NCBI RefSeq assembly: GCF_014200435.1
Contig: NZ_JACHBR010000001.1
Coordinates: 4,433,501-4,497,500 of the forward strand
Source of the DNA: Sphaerisporangium krabiense
GTDB taxonomy: Bacteria; Actinomycetota; Actinomycetes; Streptosporangiales; Streptosporangiaceae
Length of the DNA: 64,000 nucleotides
Direction: 5' to 3'
Below the pieces are notes generated by a model. That model searched no databases. It saw only the letters and a list, made by a program, of their open reading frames with translations, and had not been told where the DNA came from. Below are positions 25,697 to 35,180 of this stretch, piece by piece. A program made the position numbers and the translations under genes. How positions within the stretch are numbered: position 1 is the stretch's first letter; each line of letters opens with the position of its first letter.

Positions 25697-26779
25697 TCAG
25701 GACGCCAGGGAGGTGCGGATGCGCCCGTAGGTCTTGAGCGCCAGATCGGCGGTGTCGCGCAGCACCGAGTTGGCGAGGACCGTTCCACGTGCCTTGCGCA
25801 TGGGGACGCGCACGAGCCAGTGGACCCCCGCGGCCGGCGTCGGCCGGGCGATCCTGCCCTCGGTCACCCACAGCTCGCCGGTCTTCAGCTTCTCCTTGTA
25901 CTCCTTCTCCCCCCGCCCCATGTCGATCAGGCGGATGCCGGCCTCGGCGGCGCGCTCGGCCATCGCCAGGTGGTGGATCAGGCCGGGGGAGTACTTGGCG
26001 AACGCCGGATCGTAGGCGGGGAACCACCCGGCGAGCGTGGTCTTGGTGCGCAGCCCGAAGTGGCCCGCGACCGGCCGGCCGTCGACGTAGATCATGTCGA
26101 GCGCGCCGGCGAAGTGCTCGGTGTCGACGTCCAGCAGGTTCTCGACCAGGCGCGTGATCCACGGCCGCGAGAACCGGTCGGCGCGGCCGGTCCTGCGGTA
26201 CTGGTCGGTCTTCCAGTCGGTGAGCGTGCGCAGCACGGCGTGGTCGCCGATCGCGAAGTCGTGGCGCAGCTCGCCGAAGTCGCGCCCGAGCTTGCGGCTC
26301 TTGTACGCGGTGCTCTTGTAGGTCTTGCCCGAGACCTTCTTCAGCGTCTCGACGTACGCCTCGTAGCCGTCGGACAGGTCGATCACGGGGGACGGGTGGC
26401 GCGAGTGCCGTTCAGGGACCAGCGGCTGCCCGGCCAGCAGGTGGTCGAACTCGAAGACCCCGAGCCCGCACGCCTTCATCAGCTCGGGCACGGAGAACTC
26501 GATGTCCTTGGCGTGCACCATGCCCTGCGCGTCGGTGAGCCCCGCCGCGACCGGCCTGCCGATGCCGAGCGGGTGACGCTCGAACGGGAAGAAGCCCACG
26601 ATGTCGGCGCCGTCGGTCAGCACGGCCACGCGGGCCTGCTCGCGTACCCGGCCCGTCTCCATCGTGAACTCCGGCGACAGGAACGGGCTGTCCAATGACG
26701 GGTCGGCGCTCTGGAGAGCACGCCACCGTGCCGTCTCGGAAGGCCCGAGCTCGCGGGGATGTACGACGGAGATGCGCAT
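25697..26779 (-). CDS. CelD/BcsL-FemAB-like GNAT acyltransferase (paralogue 1)
   Basis: A 360-residue protein of the double-GNAT FemAB/CelD superfamily, which transfers acyl or aminoacyl groups to cell-wall or polysaccharide acceptors. Conserved blocks are FFPFERHPLGIGRP, DWKTDQYRRTGRADRFSRPW, PVAGHFGLRTKTTLAGWFPA and IDMGRGEKEYKEKLKTGEL. ATG has TAGGAG 3 nt upstream. An AT-rich stretch at 26836-26875 could hold its promoter. A close paralogue lies at 37128-38246 on the other side of the polysaccharide genes, so the two probably act on related acceptors. Confidence 0.83.
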   Translation of the reverse strand: MRISVVHPRELGPSETARWRALQSADPSLDSPFLSPEFTMETGRVREQARVAVLTDGADIVGFFPFERHPLGIGRPVAAGLTDAQGMVHAKDIEFSVPELMKACGLGVFEFDHLLAGQPLVPERHSRHPSPVIDLSDGYEAYVETLKKVSGKTYKSTAYKSRKLGRDFGELRHDFAIGDHAVLRTLTDWKTDQYRRTGRADRFSRPWITRLVENLLDVDTEHFAGALDMIYVDGRPVAGHFGLRTKTTLAGWFPAYDPAFAKYSPGLIHHLAMAERAAEAGIRLIDMGRGEKEYKEKLKTGELWVTEGRIARPTPAAGVHWLVRVPMRKARGTVLANSVLRDTADLALKTYGRIRTSLAS

Positions 26780-26865
26780 GAGCTCCTACTGGGGTACCTA
26801 GCGACGCGGGCCAGGCTCGCGCCTTTACCCAGCTTGACGCCTAGGATGTAATAGTAGGATAAAGA

Positions 26866-27543
26866 TCAGATCACGACGCCCGTGGGGCCGTTGATCGATT
26901 TCTCCGCCGCGCATCCCTCGGGCATATCGCGGGCTTCCCTGTCCGCACGGTCCGCATGGTCCGCACGGTCGCCGCGCGGGCGCGGCACGTCGAGGTTCGG
27001 CGCGGGTCCGCCGACGATGCGGTGGACGTCGATGGGGCCGGGGTCTCCTTCCGAGGTGCCGGGCACCTGAGAGTTGCCGAAGTGGCCGCCCCTCGCCCAC
27101 AGCCGCCGGCTGCGCTGCGCGGCCAGCGAGTGCGGATAGGGCAGCGGGGGCCCGGCGGGCCAGTGCCGCGGCACCTCCCAGGAATCCAGCCAGGCCAGGA
27201 TGTCGTCCAGCCCGTCGAGCTTGCTCTCGGTGAACGGCTCCTCCACCGAGCCCAGCACGCGGATCTGCACGCACACCCTGCCCTGCCTGTTGAGATCTCC
27301 GGGCAGGCCGTTTGCCGCGCGTGTGGGGGGCAGAGACTGGACGATCTGCCCCGAGACGGGGTTCCAGACGAGATGGGCGGGCTGTTTGATCTGCACGAGC
27401 CGCTGGGCGATGGATTTGGCGGAGACCCGCTGGGGATCGGTCGGCCATATGAACCAGACCACGCGGGGCGCGCCTCCGGCCATGGGGCCGGCGTCCGATG
27501 GAGCGGGAATTCGACTGGCGACGGGCAGCCATGCTCGGGCCAC
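26866..27543 (-). CDS. Unknown protein with amidase-like C-terminal motif
   Basis: A 225-residue protein without signal peptide or membrane segment. The first 70 residues include PRVVWFIWPTDPQRVSAKSI and a WNPVSGQIVQ block. Residues about 130-170 carry RRLWARGGHFGNSQVPG, which recalls the G-H-x-G-H-S-x-V-P motif of actinobacterial peptidoglycan amidase or endolysin domains, but the surrounding zinc ligands are not evident. The tail has RADHADRADRE repeats. GTG 27543 has GAGGGGG 4 nt upstream. Neighbours are polysaccharide genes. No function is assigned. Confidence 0.6.
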   Translation of the reverse strand: MARAWLPVASRIPAPSDAGPMAGGAPRVVWFIWPTDPQRVSAKSIAQRLVQIKQPAHLVWNPVSGQIVQSLPPTRAANGLPGDLNRQGRVCVQIRVLGSVEEPFTESKLDGLDDILAWLDSWEVPRHWPAGPPLPYPHSLAAQRSRRLWARGGHFGNSQVPGTSEGDPGPIDVHRIVGGPAPNLDVPRPRGDRADHADRADREARDMPEGCAAEKSINGPTGVVI

Positions 27544-27873
27544 TGTGCCCCCTCAAATCCTCGGTCGCCGGATTCATACCGCTTTCATGCAAGGTCCACA
27601 CCTTAAGATGCTTGATTATTAGTTCGGCGCTTCATCGGCAGACTTGAGTGGTTAAAGCGATTATCGGATGGTCCAGTGACGGACCACGACCCCCGGCGCG
27701 ACGGCGTGCCGCGCGCATGCCGCCAGGGGGACGGTCGCGCCATGACGGCGGCACGACACCGGCACGACGCCCGCGCGGCGGCGGCGGGCCGGGCGCGGGA
27801 CATCAGGGGGACATCAGGGGGACGGCGCCGGGGTCACCGCCCGTAGTGGGAGCATTTCAAGGGTCTTGCAAGC
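27544..27873. other. 330-bp intergenic region
   Basis: The left part (27580-27670) is unusually AT-rich for this genome and probably holds the promoter of the minus-strand unknown gene and perhaps of the divergent hydrolase gene. The right part is very GC-rich and contains a tandem 11-bp repeat (27799-27820). No coding frame has convincing codon bias. Confidence 0.6.
27799..27820. repeat. Tandem 11-bp repeat
   Basis: GACATCAGGGG occurs twice in direct succession, followed by a further GACGG, 53 bp before the hydrolase start. Confidence 0.6.
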
Positions 27874-29280
27874 GTGAGCGGATACGGTGACGAAGTGTTG
27901 GAGAACAGTGGCCGGCATGCTCGGCGTCGCTACATCCCCCGCGGGCCCGCGGCCATCGGGGCAGGCCTGATCGCGCTCGCCCTGGTGGCGGGGCTCCTGG
28001 CGGTCGCCGCCCGGCGCGGGCCCGAGCGATCCGAGGGCGTGGCGGCCACCATCGTCGCCACCCCGCAGCCGCCGCCCACGCTCGAACCCCCGCCCGTGGT
28101 GGAAAGCTGGCCGCGCTGGGGCGTCACGCACACCCAGTACAGCGCCGACAACGAGACCCCCGAGGTCAGGAACAGGGTCGGCGACCTGTTCAGCCGGGTG
28201 CCCACCCTGCAGAACCAGCACATCATGGGCTGGGGCGCGGGCAACCCCGAGCCCTCGCCGGGAAAGTACGACTTCCGCGACCTGGACCGCCGCGTCAAGC
28301 TGATGGCCGCCACCAAGGCCCAGCCGGTCCTCACCCTGTGCTGCGCGCCCGACTGGATGAAGGGCGGCGCGGAGGGCCGCACGAACTGGGGCAAGATCGA
28401 GGTGGCACCCCGGCGGGAGCACTTCGACGACTTCGCCGCGCTGGCCGCCACCGTCGCCAAGCGCTACCCCACCGTCACCCATTACATGGTCTGGAACGAG
28501 TTCAAAGGCTTCTGGGACGAGGCGCACAACAACTGGGACGTCGAGGCGTACACCGACCTGTACAACCGCGTCTACGACGCGCTCAAGGCCGTGAACCCGA
28601 AGATCCAGGTGGGCGGGCCGTACATCCCGGTGGACAGCCACGTCTCCAGCGCCAACTCCTCCACGGTCAAGGGGCCGTGGGGCTCCATCGACAGCAGGCC
28701 GCTGGAAGCCGTCCAGTACTGGCTGGAGAACAAGAAGGGCGCCGACTTCATCGTCGTCGACGCCTCCTCCGCCACCAACGACCGCGGCCTGGTCCCTGAC
28801 GAGTTCACCGCGCTCAAGAAGTTCTCCGCCGTGACCGCGTGGCTGAGGGAGAAGAGCGGCGACCTGCCCGTCTGGTGGGCCGAGTGGTACATCTCACCCG
28901 ACAACATCGACTGGGACGAGCAGCACCGCACGGCCGTGCAGGCCGCGGCCATGATGGAGTTCGCCAGGAGCGGCGCGGCCACCGCCCTCTACTGGAACCC
29001 GCAGCGCCGCCAGGGGGACGACTGCCCCGGCTGCCTCTGGTCGCCCGCGCGCGGGGACGAGATGCCGATGGCGGGCCTGATCAGCGGGTTCACGCGCTGG
29101 TTCCCCGCGGGCGCCGAGCTCGTGGACGTCCAGGTCTCCGACCCGCGCGTCCAGGTGCTCGCGGTGGACAAGCAGATGATCATGGTGAACACGGCCGGCG
29201 CGGCCCTGAAGGTCCAGGTCGACGGCCGCCCCTTCGAGCTCCAGCCGTACGCGGTCCAGTGGAGCGACCGGGGACAGTGA
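27874..29280 (+). CDS. GH39-like glycoside hydrolase, membrane anchored
   Basis: A 468-residue protein with an N-terminal membrane segment (AAIGAGLIALALVAGLLAVA), a Pro-rich linker and a clan GH-A barrel. The likely acid/base is Glu in MVWNEFKGFWDEA and the nucleophile Glu in PVWWAEWYIS, the spacing seen in GH39 xylosidases and related enzymes. A role in trimming the polysaccharide of the adjacent locus is inferred. The GTG start at 27874 has only AGGG upstream and is not certain. It is the only plus-strand gene inside the locus and converges on the 1194-residue membrane protein gene. Confidence 0.78.
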   Translation: MSGYGDEVLENSGRHARRRYIPRGPAAIGAGLIALALVAGLLAVAARRGPERSEGVAATIVATPQPPPTLEPPPVVESWPRWGVTHTQYSADNETPEVRNRVGDLFSRVPTLQNQHIMGWGAGNPEPSPGKYDFRDLDRRVKLMAATKAQPVLTLCCAPDWMKGGAEGRTNWGKIEVAPRREHFDDFAALAATVAKRYPTVTHYMVWNEFKGFWDEAHNNWDVEAYTDLYNRVYDALKAVNPKIQVGGPYIPVDSHVSSANSSTVKGPWGSIDSRPLEAVQYWLENKKGADFIVVDASSATNDRGLVPDEFTALKKFSAVTAWLREKSGDLPVWWAEWYISPDNIDWDEQHRTAVQAAAMMEFARSGAATALYWNPQRRQGDDCPGCLWSPARGDEMPMAGLISGFTRWFPAGAELVDVQVSDPRVQVLAVDKQMIMVNTAGAALKVQVDGRPFELQPYAVQWSDRGQ

Positions 29281-29290
29281 CCGGCCGGCC

Positions 29291-29348
29291 GCCGGGCGGG
29301 CAGGACTCCTTCGACAGGAGGCCCCGCCCGCCGAAAGGGCGGCCCGGC
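29291..29348. terminator. Possible bidirectional terminator
   Basis: GCCGGGC (29291-29297) pairs with GCCCGGC (29342-29348) and CCGCCC (29324-29329) with GGGCGG (29337-29342) between two convergent genes; the two stems share one base and may alternate. A 10-bp direct repeat CAGGACTCCT flanks this (29301 and 29351). Confidence 0.35.
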
Positions 29349-29367
29349 GCCAGGACTCCTCGTCCGG

Positions 29368-32300
29368 TCAGGGCGAGGTCAGCGTCAGGAAGCGCTCCAC
29401 GATCACGGCCAGCGCCGCCGCCGTCATGAGCAGGCCGACGATCATCAGCTTGCGGCGGCCCCGTGGCGCCCGCTCCGCGCCGCGAAGCCGCGCCAGCTCG
29501 GCCGCGAACAACGTCGCCACCGCCAGCGCCAGCGCCGCCAGCCCCAGCGGCGTCCACGGCGTGGACCGGTCGCCGACCAGCGTCATCGCCGTCGGCGGCG
29601 GGATCTCCGAACCCCGCGGGTACGAGCGCAGCGTGTAGATCGCCGCGTCCGCGTTGGCGAACACCCGCTTCAGGCTCGTGGAGGAGTCCAGCGTGGCGCG
29701 GAACCGCTTGCCCCAGTCCGCGGGGAAGCCGTGGTTCAGCTCCAGGTACGCCGCCTGTCCGCGACTGATGATCAGGAACGTGTTGGCCGCCTTGCCGCGC
29801 AGCGCCGTCAGCACGCCGGACAGGTCCTTCGGGTCCTTGGTGACCAGCGCCTGGTCGTACTCCACCAGGTCGATGTCCCGCTCGCGCCACGGGATCGTCG
29901 GCGTGACCTCCTCGCCGAGCACCGGCACCAGGTACAGCAGCCGCGCGCTCGGCCGGTCGTGGGCGTAGACGTAGTGCATCGCCGCGGCCTCGCCCGTCGT
30001 GACCCGCTCGAACTTCTCGTTGCCGTAGCGCGCCACCAGGAACGCCACCGACAACGCCAGCGCCGTCCCCGCCGCCAGCACCGCCGAGATCTTCCGCGTC
30101 GTGCCGGGGGACGGGCGGAACCTGCGGCGCCGCGTGGGGACCGTCTCGCCCTCCCGCGCGTCGGCCGTGTTCGCCGGCAGGTTCGGGAAGAACGCGTACG
30201 CGCCGAGGATGCACGCCGCGGGCAGCGCGAACATGTAGACGCGCAGGCCGATCTCGCCGCCGTAACTCTGCAGGCCGAGCGCCAGCACGGGCACGCACAG
30301 CAGCACCAGCGCGCTGCGGTCGGCGACGCCCCGCCGCAGGCGCCGCAGCAGGCCCACCCCGGCGAACATCAGGATCACGCCGCAGATGGCCAGGCGCACC
30401 TGCAGCACGATGGCGTGCTGCGGGTCGGTGCCCTCCAGGCGGTCGCCGGTGTTCTCCTGCAGGTTGGCGAAGATCTTGCCGATGCCGCCGAACAGCTCGT
30501 TGATCCGGCCGCTCCAGAACGGCGTCGCCTGGTAGTTGATCCACGCGATCACGATCAGGCCGAGGAACACCGGCAGCGCCAGCGACAGCGTGCTGCGCCG
30601 TAGCAGGATCAGCCCCGTCAGCGCGCCCAGCATCATGAAGGGCGTGATCTGGTGGGTCGCCGTCGTCGCCACGAACAGGCCGACCAGCAGCGTCAGCAGC
30701 ACCACCCGGTCGGTCACCGTCGTCGGCCGCGCCGGCAGCTCGCCGGGCGCCAGCCGGTCCAGCCGGGCGAGCAGCCGGCGCAGGGGTCCCTTGGCGGGCA
30801 GCGGCGCGGTCCGCGGCTCGGCGCGGCCGAACCAGCGCATCAGGATCGCCACGAACACCAGGTACAGCGCGAAGGTGAAGCCCTGCGGCGAGAAGTAGTC
30901 CTGGCCGATCCATTGGACGAGGACGAACAGCAGCGCGGCGAACCAGCGCGCCCGGGTGGTGGCGACGATCTGGCGCAGGATCAGCACGAACGGCAGCAGG
31001 TACAGCACGTTGGACAGGAACGGCGTCCACTGCAGCACCATCGAAGGATCGTCGATGCCCGCGGCGCGCAGCACGAATCCGAACAGCGCGAAGAAGCCCG
31101 GCCAGGCGAACCGGGCGTCCAGGCCGGGCAGGGCCTCGCCCGCGCGGCCGATGTACTCGGCGAAGCCCGCGTGGACCCAGGCGGTGTGGAAGCGGGGTTC
31201 CGGCTCGATCAGCGCCGCCGCGCCGTGCAGGGCGAAGGTGATCGCGCCGAGCTGGGACAGCAGCAGGCCCTTGCGGTCGGTGTTCTGCGTCAGGGTCACG
31301 AAGAACGACACGATGAGCAGCGCGATCGCGGCGAAGGCCGTCACGGGGAGCACCGAGATCAGGCCCAGACCGTCGATCTTGTCCAGGTCGACCCCGCGCA
31401 TGGGGCCGTGCGGCACCCGCATGGCCAGCACGTACATGACCAGGCCCTCGATGGTGAGCAGCGGCGGCAGCCAGAACGCCGCCCTCCCCGCCACCCGCCC
31501 CGCGAGCACCCCGCCCGCCCGCACCCGAGCCGCCTGGTCCCGCCGCACCGCCTGGTTGCGCCGCGCGGCCTGATCGCCCCGCGCGGCCTGGTCCGGCTGC
31601 GCGGCCTGGTCCCGCCGCGCCGCTTTCTCCGTCCGAGCGGATCGCCGGGCGCGAGCCGTCCCGTCCGCGTGCGCCGTCCCGTCGGCCCCGAATGTCTCGT
31701 CCGCCTGAGACGTCCTGTCTGTCTGGGCCGTCTTGTCCGCCCGAGCGGTCCCGGCCGCCTTGTTCGTCTCAGCCGGCCGGTCCGCGCGCGTCGTATCGTG
31801 CGTGCGAGAGGTCTCGCCGGTCCGCGCCGGCTCCGCCGCCAGGGCCGCCTCGCGGGCCGCCTTCCTCGCCCGCGCCTCTCTCTCCCTGCGCTTTCGCGCC
31901 GCCTTCTCCGTCCACGTCCGCGCCGGGCTCTCGCGCTTGCCCGTGGCGGGGCCGGCGGCCTCCGCGGGGGCCTGCGCGGACCTCTGGGCGGCGCTCGCCT
32001 GGTCCGTGGTCGCCGAGGGGGGTTCGACCGGCTCGCGGGTGGCGAGCATCTCCCGGACGTACCTGCGGGGCGGCGTGTTCGCCGGGTCCACGTACAGGGG
32101 CATCACGACCGGGCCCGGGGTTTCCGCGACGCGGGGGGACGCCGGGCTACGGAAGTCCGCCGTCTCGTCGGCCGTGTACTCCTCCGGGCCGGATCGCTCG
32201 GCCGCGGCGTTCTCCGGGCCGGGCTCCTCCGGATCGGGGTCGTCCCCAGGTGAGTCCTGGTCAGGCCGGGCCGGCGGTGTGGCAGGGGAGGGCTTGGACG

Positions 32301-32952
32301 GTCGGTGCCGGCGGACGGGGACGTCCGGCGCGGCGGGAGGCTGCACGGCGGGGGCGACCTCCGCCGTGTCCGGTCCCGAGGACGAGGTCAGCGCCTGGAC
32401 GAGGTCGTCCCCCGGCGACACGGGGATCACCTGGGTGTCCTCGGCATCAGGGACGACCGGCGCCGCCTTCCGCCCGCCCGCCGGGTTCTTCCCACCGCCT
32501 CGCGAGGAGCCTTGGTCCGCGCCGGTGTCGTCATGCTCTGTGGGCGAGGAGTCCTGGTGCGCGCCCGTGGTGTCGTCCTCCGGGGGCGAGGGCTCCTGGT
32601 GCGCGCCCGTGGTGTCGTCGTTCGTGGGCGAGGAGTCCTGACCCGTGCCGGTGGTGTCGTTCTCCGCAGGCGAGTCGTCCGGGGTCGCGTCCGTCGTGGC
32701 CTGGTCCGTACGGGGGGAGTCCTCGGGGGAGTCCTGGTCCGGTGGCGGGGAGTTCGGGTCCGGGCGCGGGGCGTCCTCGTCCGGGCCGGAATCGCGCTGG
32801 TTCACCGAGTCCGGCTCCGGGGCGGAGTTCCCCTCGTCGGGGCGTGGAGCGCCGGGGGGTGGGGTGGGGGGTGGCCTGTGGTCGGTGTCCTCGGCTCGCT
32901 CGGCCGTCTCGTGCTTCGCCGCTTCACCCGTCCCTTGCCTCACGTTGACCAT
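29368..32952 (-). CDS. Large polytopic membrane protein, candidate polysaccharide polymerase/glycosyltransferase
   Basis: A 1194-residue protein. The first ~490 residues are low-complexity and highly charged (Asp/Glu/Pro/Ser repeats such as NDDTTGAHQEPSPPEDD, then Arg/Ala/Asp/Gln repeats such as RRDQAARRNQAVRRDQAARV). The C-terminal ~700 residues hold about 12-14 membrane segments, beginning AAFWLPPLLTIEGLVMYVLA, with an external loop EPEPRFHTAWVHAGFAEYIG. This resembles actinobacterial membrane glycosyltransferase or O-antigen-polymerase-like proteins, but no signature motif is decisive. Position after the flippase gene (13-nt overlap) suggests the Wzy-like role otherwise missing here. Confidence 0.75.
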   Translation of the reverse strand: MVNVRQGTGEAAKHETAERAEDTDHRPPPTPPPGAPRPDEGNSAPEPDSVNQRDSGPDEDAPRPDPNSPPPDQDSPEDSPRTDQATTDATPDDSPAENDTTGTGQDSSPTNDDTTGAHQEPSPPEDDTTGAHQDSSPTEHDDTGADQGSSRGGGKNPAGGRKAAPVVPDAEDTQVIPVSPGDDLVQALTSSSGPDTAEVAPAVQPPAAPDVPVRRHRPSKPSPATPPARPDQDSPGDDPDPEEPGPENAAAERSGPEEYTADETADFRSPASPRVAETPGPVVMPLYVDPANTPPRRYVREMLATREPVEPPSATTDQASAAQRSAQAPAEAAGPATGKRESPARTWTEKAARKRREREARARKAAREAALAAEPARTGETSRTHDTTRADRPAETNKAAGTARADKTAQTDRTSQADETFGADGTAHADGTARARRSARTEKAARRDQAAQPDQAARGDQAARRNQAVRRDQAARVRAGGVLAGRVAGRAAFWLPPLLTIEGLVMYVLAMRVPHGPMRGVDLDKIDGLGLISVLPVTAFAAIALLIVSFFVTLTQNTDRKGLLLSQLGAITFALHGAAALIEPEPRFHTAWVHAGFAEYIGRAGEALPGLDARFAWPGFFALFGFVLRAAGIDDPSMVLQWTPFLSNVLYLLPFVLILRQIVATTRARWFAALLFVLVQWIGQDYFSPQGFTFALYLVFVAILMRWFGRAEPRTAPLPAKGPLRRLLARLDRLAPGELPARPTTVTDRVVLLTLLVGLFVATTATHQITPFMMLGALTGLILLRRSTLSLALPVFLGLIVIAWINYQATPFWSGRINELFGGIGKIFANLQENTGDRLEGTDPQHAIVLQVRLAICGVILMFAGVGLLRRLRRGVADRSALVLLCVPVLALGLQSYGGEIGLRVYMFALPAACILGAYAFFPNLPANTADAREGETVPTRRRRFRPSPGTTRKISAVLAAGTALALSVAFLVARYGNEKFERVTTGEAAAMHYVYAHDRPSARLLYLVPVLGEEVTPTIPWRERDIDLVEYDQALVTKDPKDLSGVLTALRGKAANTFLIISRGQAAYLELNHGFPADWGKRFRATLDSSTSLKRVFANADAAIYTLRSYPRGSEIPPPTAMTLVGDRSTPWTPLGLAALALAVATLFAAELARLRGAERAPRGRRKLMIVGLLMTAAALAVIVERFLTLTSP

Positions 32953-34328
32953 GATGCGGCCTCTGGCGTGTCCCGCGCGCCAGACGAATGCGGCGTTTCT
33001 GTGGTTTTGAGAATTTTACGTAGTCCGCCGAAGATCAGAGCGGCCACCAGCAGCTCGCTGAACAGCAGTCCGTACCCCACCGAGGTGATGCCCGTCACCG
33101 GCAGCAGGATGACCGACGAGGACAGCACGAGCACCGCCAGCCCGATCTGGACGAGGGCGAGCATGCGGGCCCGGCTGGTGGCTCGCAACGCGCTCAGGTA
33201 GATCTCGATGAGCACGCGCGGCAGCACCGCGAGGGCCATCAGCCGCAGCAGCGGCGTGCCGTGCTCGGAGAACCCCGGCCCGAACACCGAAAGGATCAGC
33301 GGAGCCGCCACGAACGTCACCACCGCGACCGGTCCGATGATCAGGTACGCCCGGCGCAGCGCCTGCCGGCAGTTGGCGGCCAGCCGTGACCCGTCCGCCG
33401 ACCCCTCGATGGTCAGCGAGGTGGCCATGTTGATGGCCAGCAGCTCGATCATCGCCCCCAGCGTCTGCGCCATCGCGAAGTAGCCGAACAGCTCCCCGCT
33501 CACCCGCGAGGCGACGTACACCGGCAGGAAGTAGACGATGGCCAGGACCGAGAACGCCCCCGGGTAGTCGCCGGCCAGGAAGCGGCCGATCTCGCGGAGG
33601 CCGGGCGGGCGCGTCCCCTCGGGCGCGCCGCGGGCGTGCCGGGGCACCAGCACGCCGAAGATGAAGAGGTTCACCGGGATCAGCGCCAGCGCCGTCGGGA
33701 TGATCCACGACACGAACACGCCGTCGTCGGGCAGCGCGCCCGACAGGGCCACGAGCAGCCCCATCTTCACGACGCCGAAGCACACGCTGTTCACCGGCAC
33801 CCAGACGGCCTGCCGCATCCCGGCGAGCGCCACGTCCTGCAGCGTGAACACCGACCAGATCGCCACCGAGGCGAGGAAGAACACCCCCGGCCCCAGCCCG
33901 GCCAGCCGGGCGTAGTTCTCCCCCCAGAACGGCAGCGTGAGCAGGAACCCCACGGCCGCGACCACCGCCGTCACCGTGGCGATGAGGTAGCCCCGCCCGA
34001 TGAGCCCCCCGGTGCGCTTGCCAGCCACCGGGATGAACCGGGCGAGCGCGCCGGTCAGGCCGAGCGCCGTGAGCCCCGCGAACAACCGCATCGCGTTGAT
34101 CAGCGCCTGGCTGCGCCCGAAGTCCTCGGGGGAGTACAGCCGGGCGGCGAGCAGCCAGTAGCCCATGCCGAGCACCGCCGTGACGGCCGTGTTGGCCATC
34201 AGGGCGTACCCGTTGAGGAAGAGCGGGTTGCGCAGGTCGCGCATGAGCCGCCGGCGCAGCCCGGCGAGCCCCCGGTCCCGTCCGTTCTCCTTTCGATCCC
34301 TCGGTCCGCCTGCCACGGTGGTGGTCAT
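32940..34328 (-). CDS. Wzx-type polysaccharide flippase (MATE/MOP superfamily)
   Basis: A 462-residue membrane protein with about 12-14 segments. FLNGYALMANTAVTAVLGMG and YWLLAARLYSPEDFGRSQAL are typical of the N-terminus of oligosaccharide flippases. It would move lipid-linked repeat units to the outer face of the membrane. ATG 34328 is chosen; only a weak GGGTGAG lies upstream. It overlaps the next gene by 13 nt, so translation is coupled. It is the export component of the locus. Confidence 0.85.
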   Translation of the reverse strand: MTTTVAGGPRDRKENGRDRGLAGLRRRLMRDLRNPLFLNGYALMANTAVTAVLGMGYWLLAARLYSPEDFGRSQALINAMRLFAGLTALGLTGALARFIPVAGKRTGGLIGRGYLIATVTAVVAAVGFLLTLPFWGENYARLAGLGPGVFFLASVAIWSVFTLQDVALAGMRQAVWVPVNSVCFGVVKMGLLVALSGALPDDGVFVSWIIPTALALIPVNLFIFGVLVPRHARGAPEGTRPPGLREIGRFLAGDYPGAFSVLAIVYFLPVYVASRVSGELFGYFAMAQTLGAMIELLAINMATSLTIEGSADGSRLAANCRQALRRAYLIIGPVAVVTFVAAPLILSVFGPGFSEHGTPLLRLMALAVLPRVLIEIYLSALRATSRARMLALVQIGLAVLVLSSSVILLPVTGITSVGYGLLFSELLVAALIFGGLRKILKTTETPHSSGARDTPEAASWST

Positions 34329-34375
34329 GGCGGTCTCACCCCCCTCGTCGACGCCTGGCGTCGCCCGCGGTCGCG

Positions 34376-35176
34376 TCACACGCGCCCGACCACGTGGCGC
34401 AGGCCGTACCGCGTCCGGCGCACCACCGCGTACCCCTTGGTCAGGGCGTGTTCCTTCAGATAGATCATGGGGACGCCGCGCCCCTCGACCGCGCGCCGGA
34501 AGCGGTCCATGCCGGTGGACCGGCCGACGGTGAGCCGGGAGAGCGCCATGACGTCGCCGGACTCGTCCGCGAGCGCGTTGGCGACCGCGCACGCCGCCCA
34601 GTAGCCCGCCTTGCGCACCTCTTTGCGCACCCGGGCGCTGGAGTAGCCGTACGGGTAGGCCATCGTGGCGACGGGCCACCCCACCTTGTCCTCCAGCAGG
34701 GCCTTGTTGCGGCGCAGCTCCACGCGCAGCGCGGCGTCGGATAACTGGTCGAGCTGGGGGTGGCTGTGGCTGTGCCCGGCGATCTCGATGCCGCACGAGG
34801 CGGCCTCGCGGGCCTGGCTCCAGGTCAGCATGCGGTCCAGCGGCCGGCCCGCGGCGTCGGGCCCGGCGTCCTCGACCCACCCGCTGGTGAGGAAGACGGT
34901 CGCGGGGAAGCCGAGGCCGTCCAGGACGGGCAGCGCGTTCTCGTGGAAGTCGGCGTAGCCGTCGTCGAACGTCACGACCACGGGACGCTCGGGCGCCGGG
35001 GCGCCGCCCGTGCCGTACAGCGAGGCGACGAGGTCGGCGAGCGTGAGCGGCGTGAACCCCCGGTCCTTGAGGTAGGCCATCTGCGCCTCGAACACCGAGG
35101 GCCGCACCGCCAAGGGCCGTGTGGCGCTGTTCGGACGGTCGGTGACCGAGTGGTACATCAGGATGGGCACACGCAT
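34376..35176 (-). CDS. Polysaccharide deacetylase (NodB/CE4 domain)
   Basis: A 266-residue carbohydrate esterase family 4 protein. Motif 1 TFDDGYADF supplies catalytic and metal Asp, motif 2 HSHSHPQL the metal histidines, and AYPYGYSS the third motif. It would remove N- or O-acetyl groups from a surface polysaccharide. There is no signal peptide, so it acts inside the cell or on the lipid-linked unit before export. It starts 4 nt after the GT2 stop. Confidence 0.9.
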   Translation of the reverse strand: MRVPILMYHSVTDRPNSATRPLAVRPSVFEAQMAYLKDRGFTPLTLADLVASLYGTGGAPAPERPVVVTFDDGYADFHENALPVLDGLGFPATVFLTSGWVEDAGPDAAGRPLDRMLTWSQAREAASCGIEIAGHSHSHPQLDQLSDAALRVELRRNKALLEDKVGWPVATMAYPYGYSSARVRKEVRKAGYWAACAVANALADESGDVMALSRLTVGRSTGMDRFRRAVEGRGVPMIYLKEHALTKGYAVVRRTRYGLRHVVGRV

Positions 35177-35180
35177 GAAC

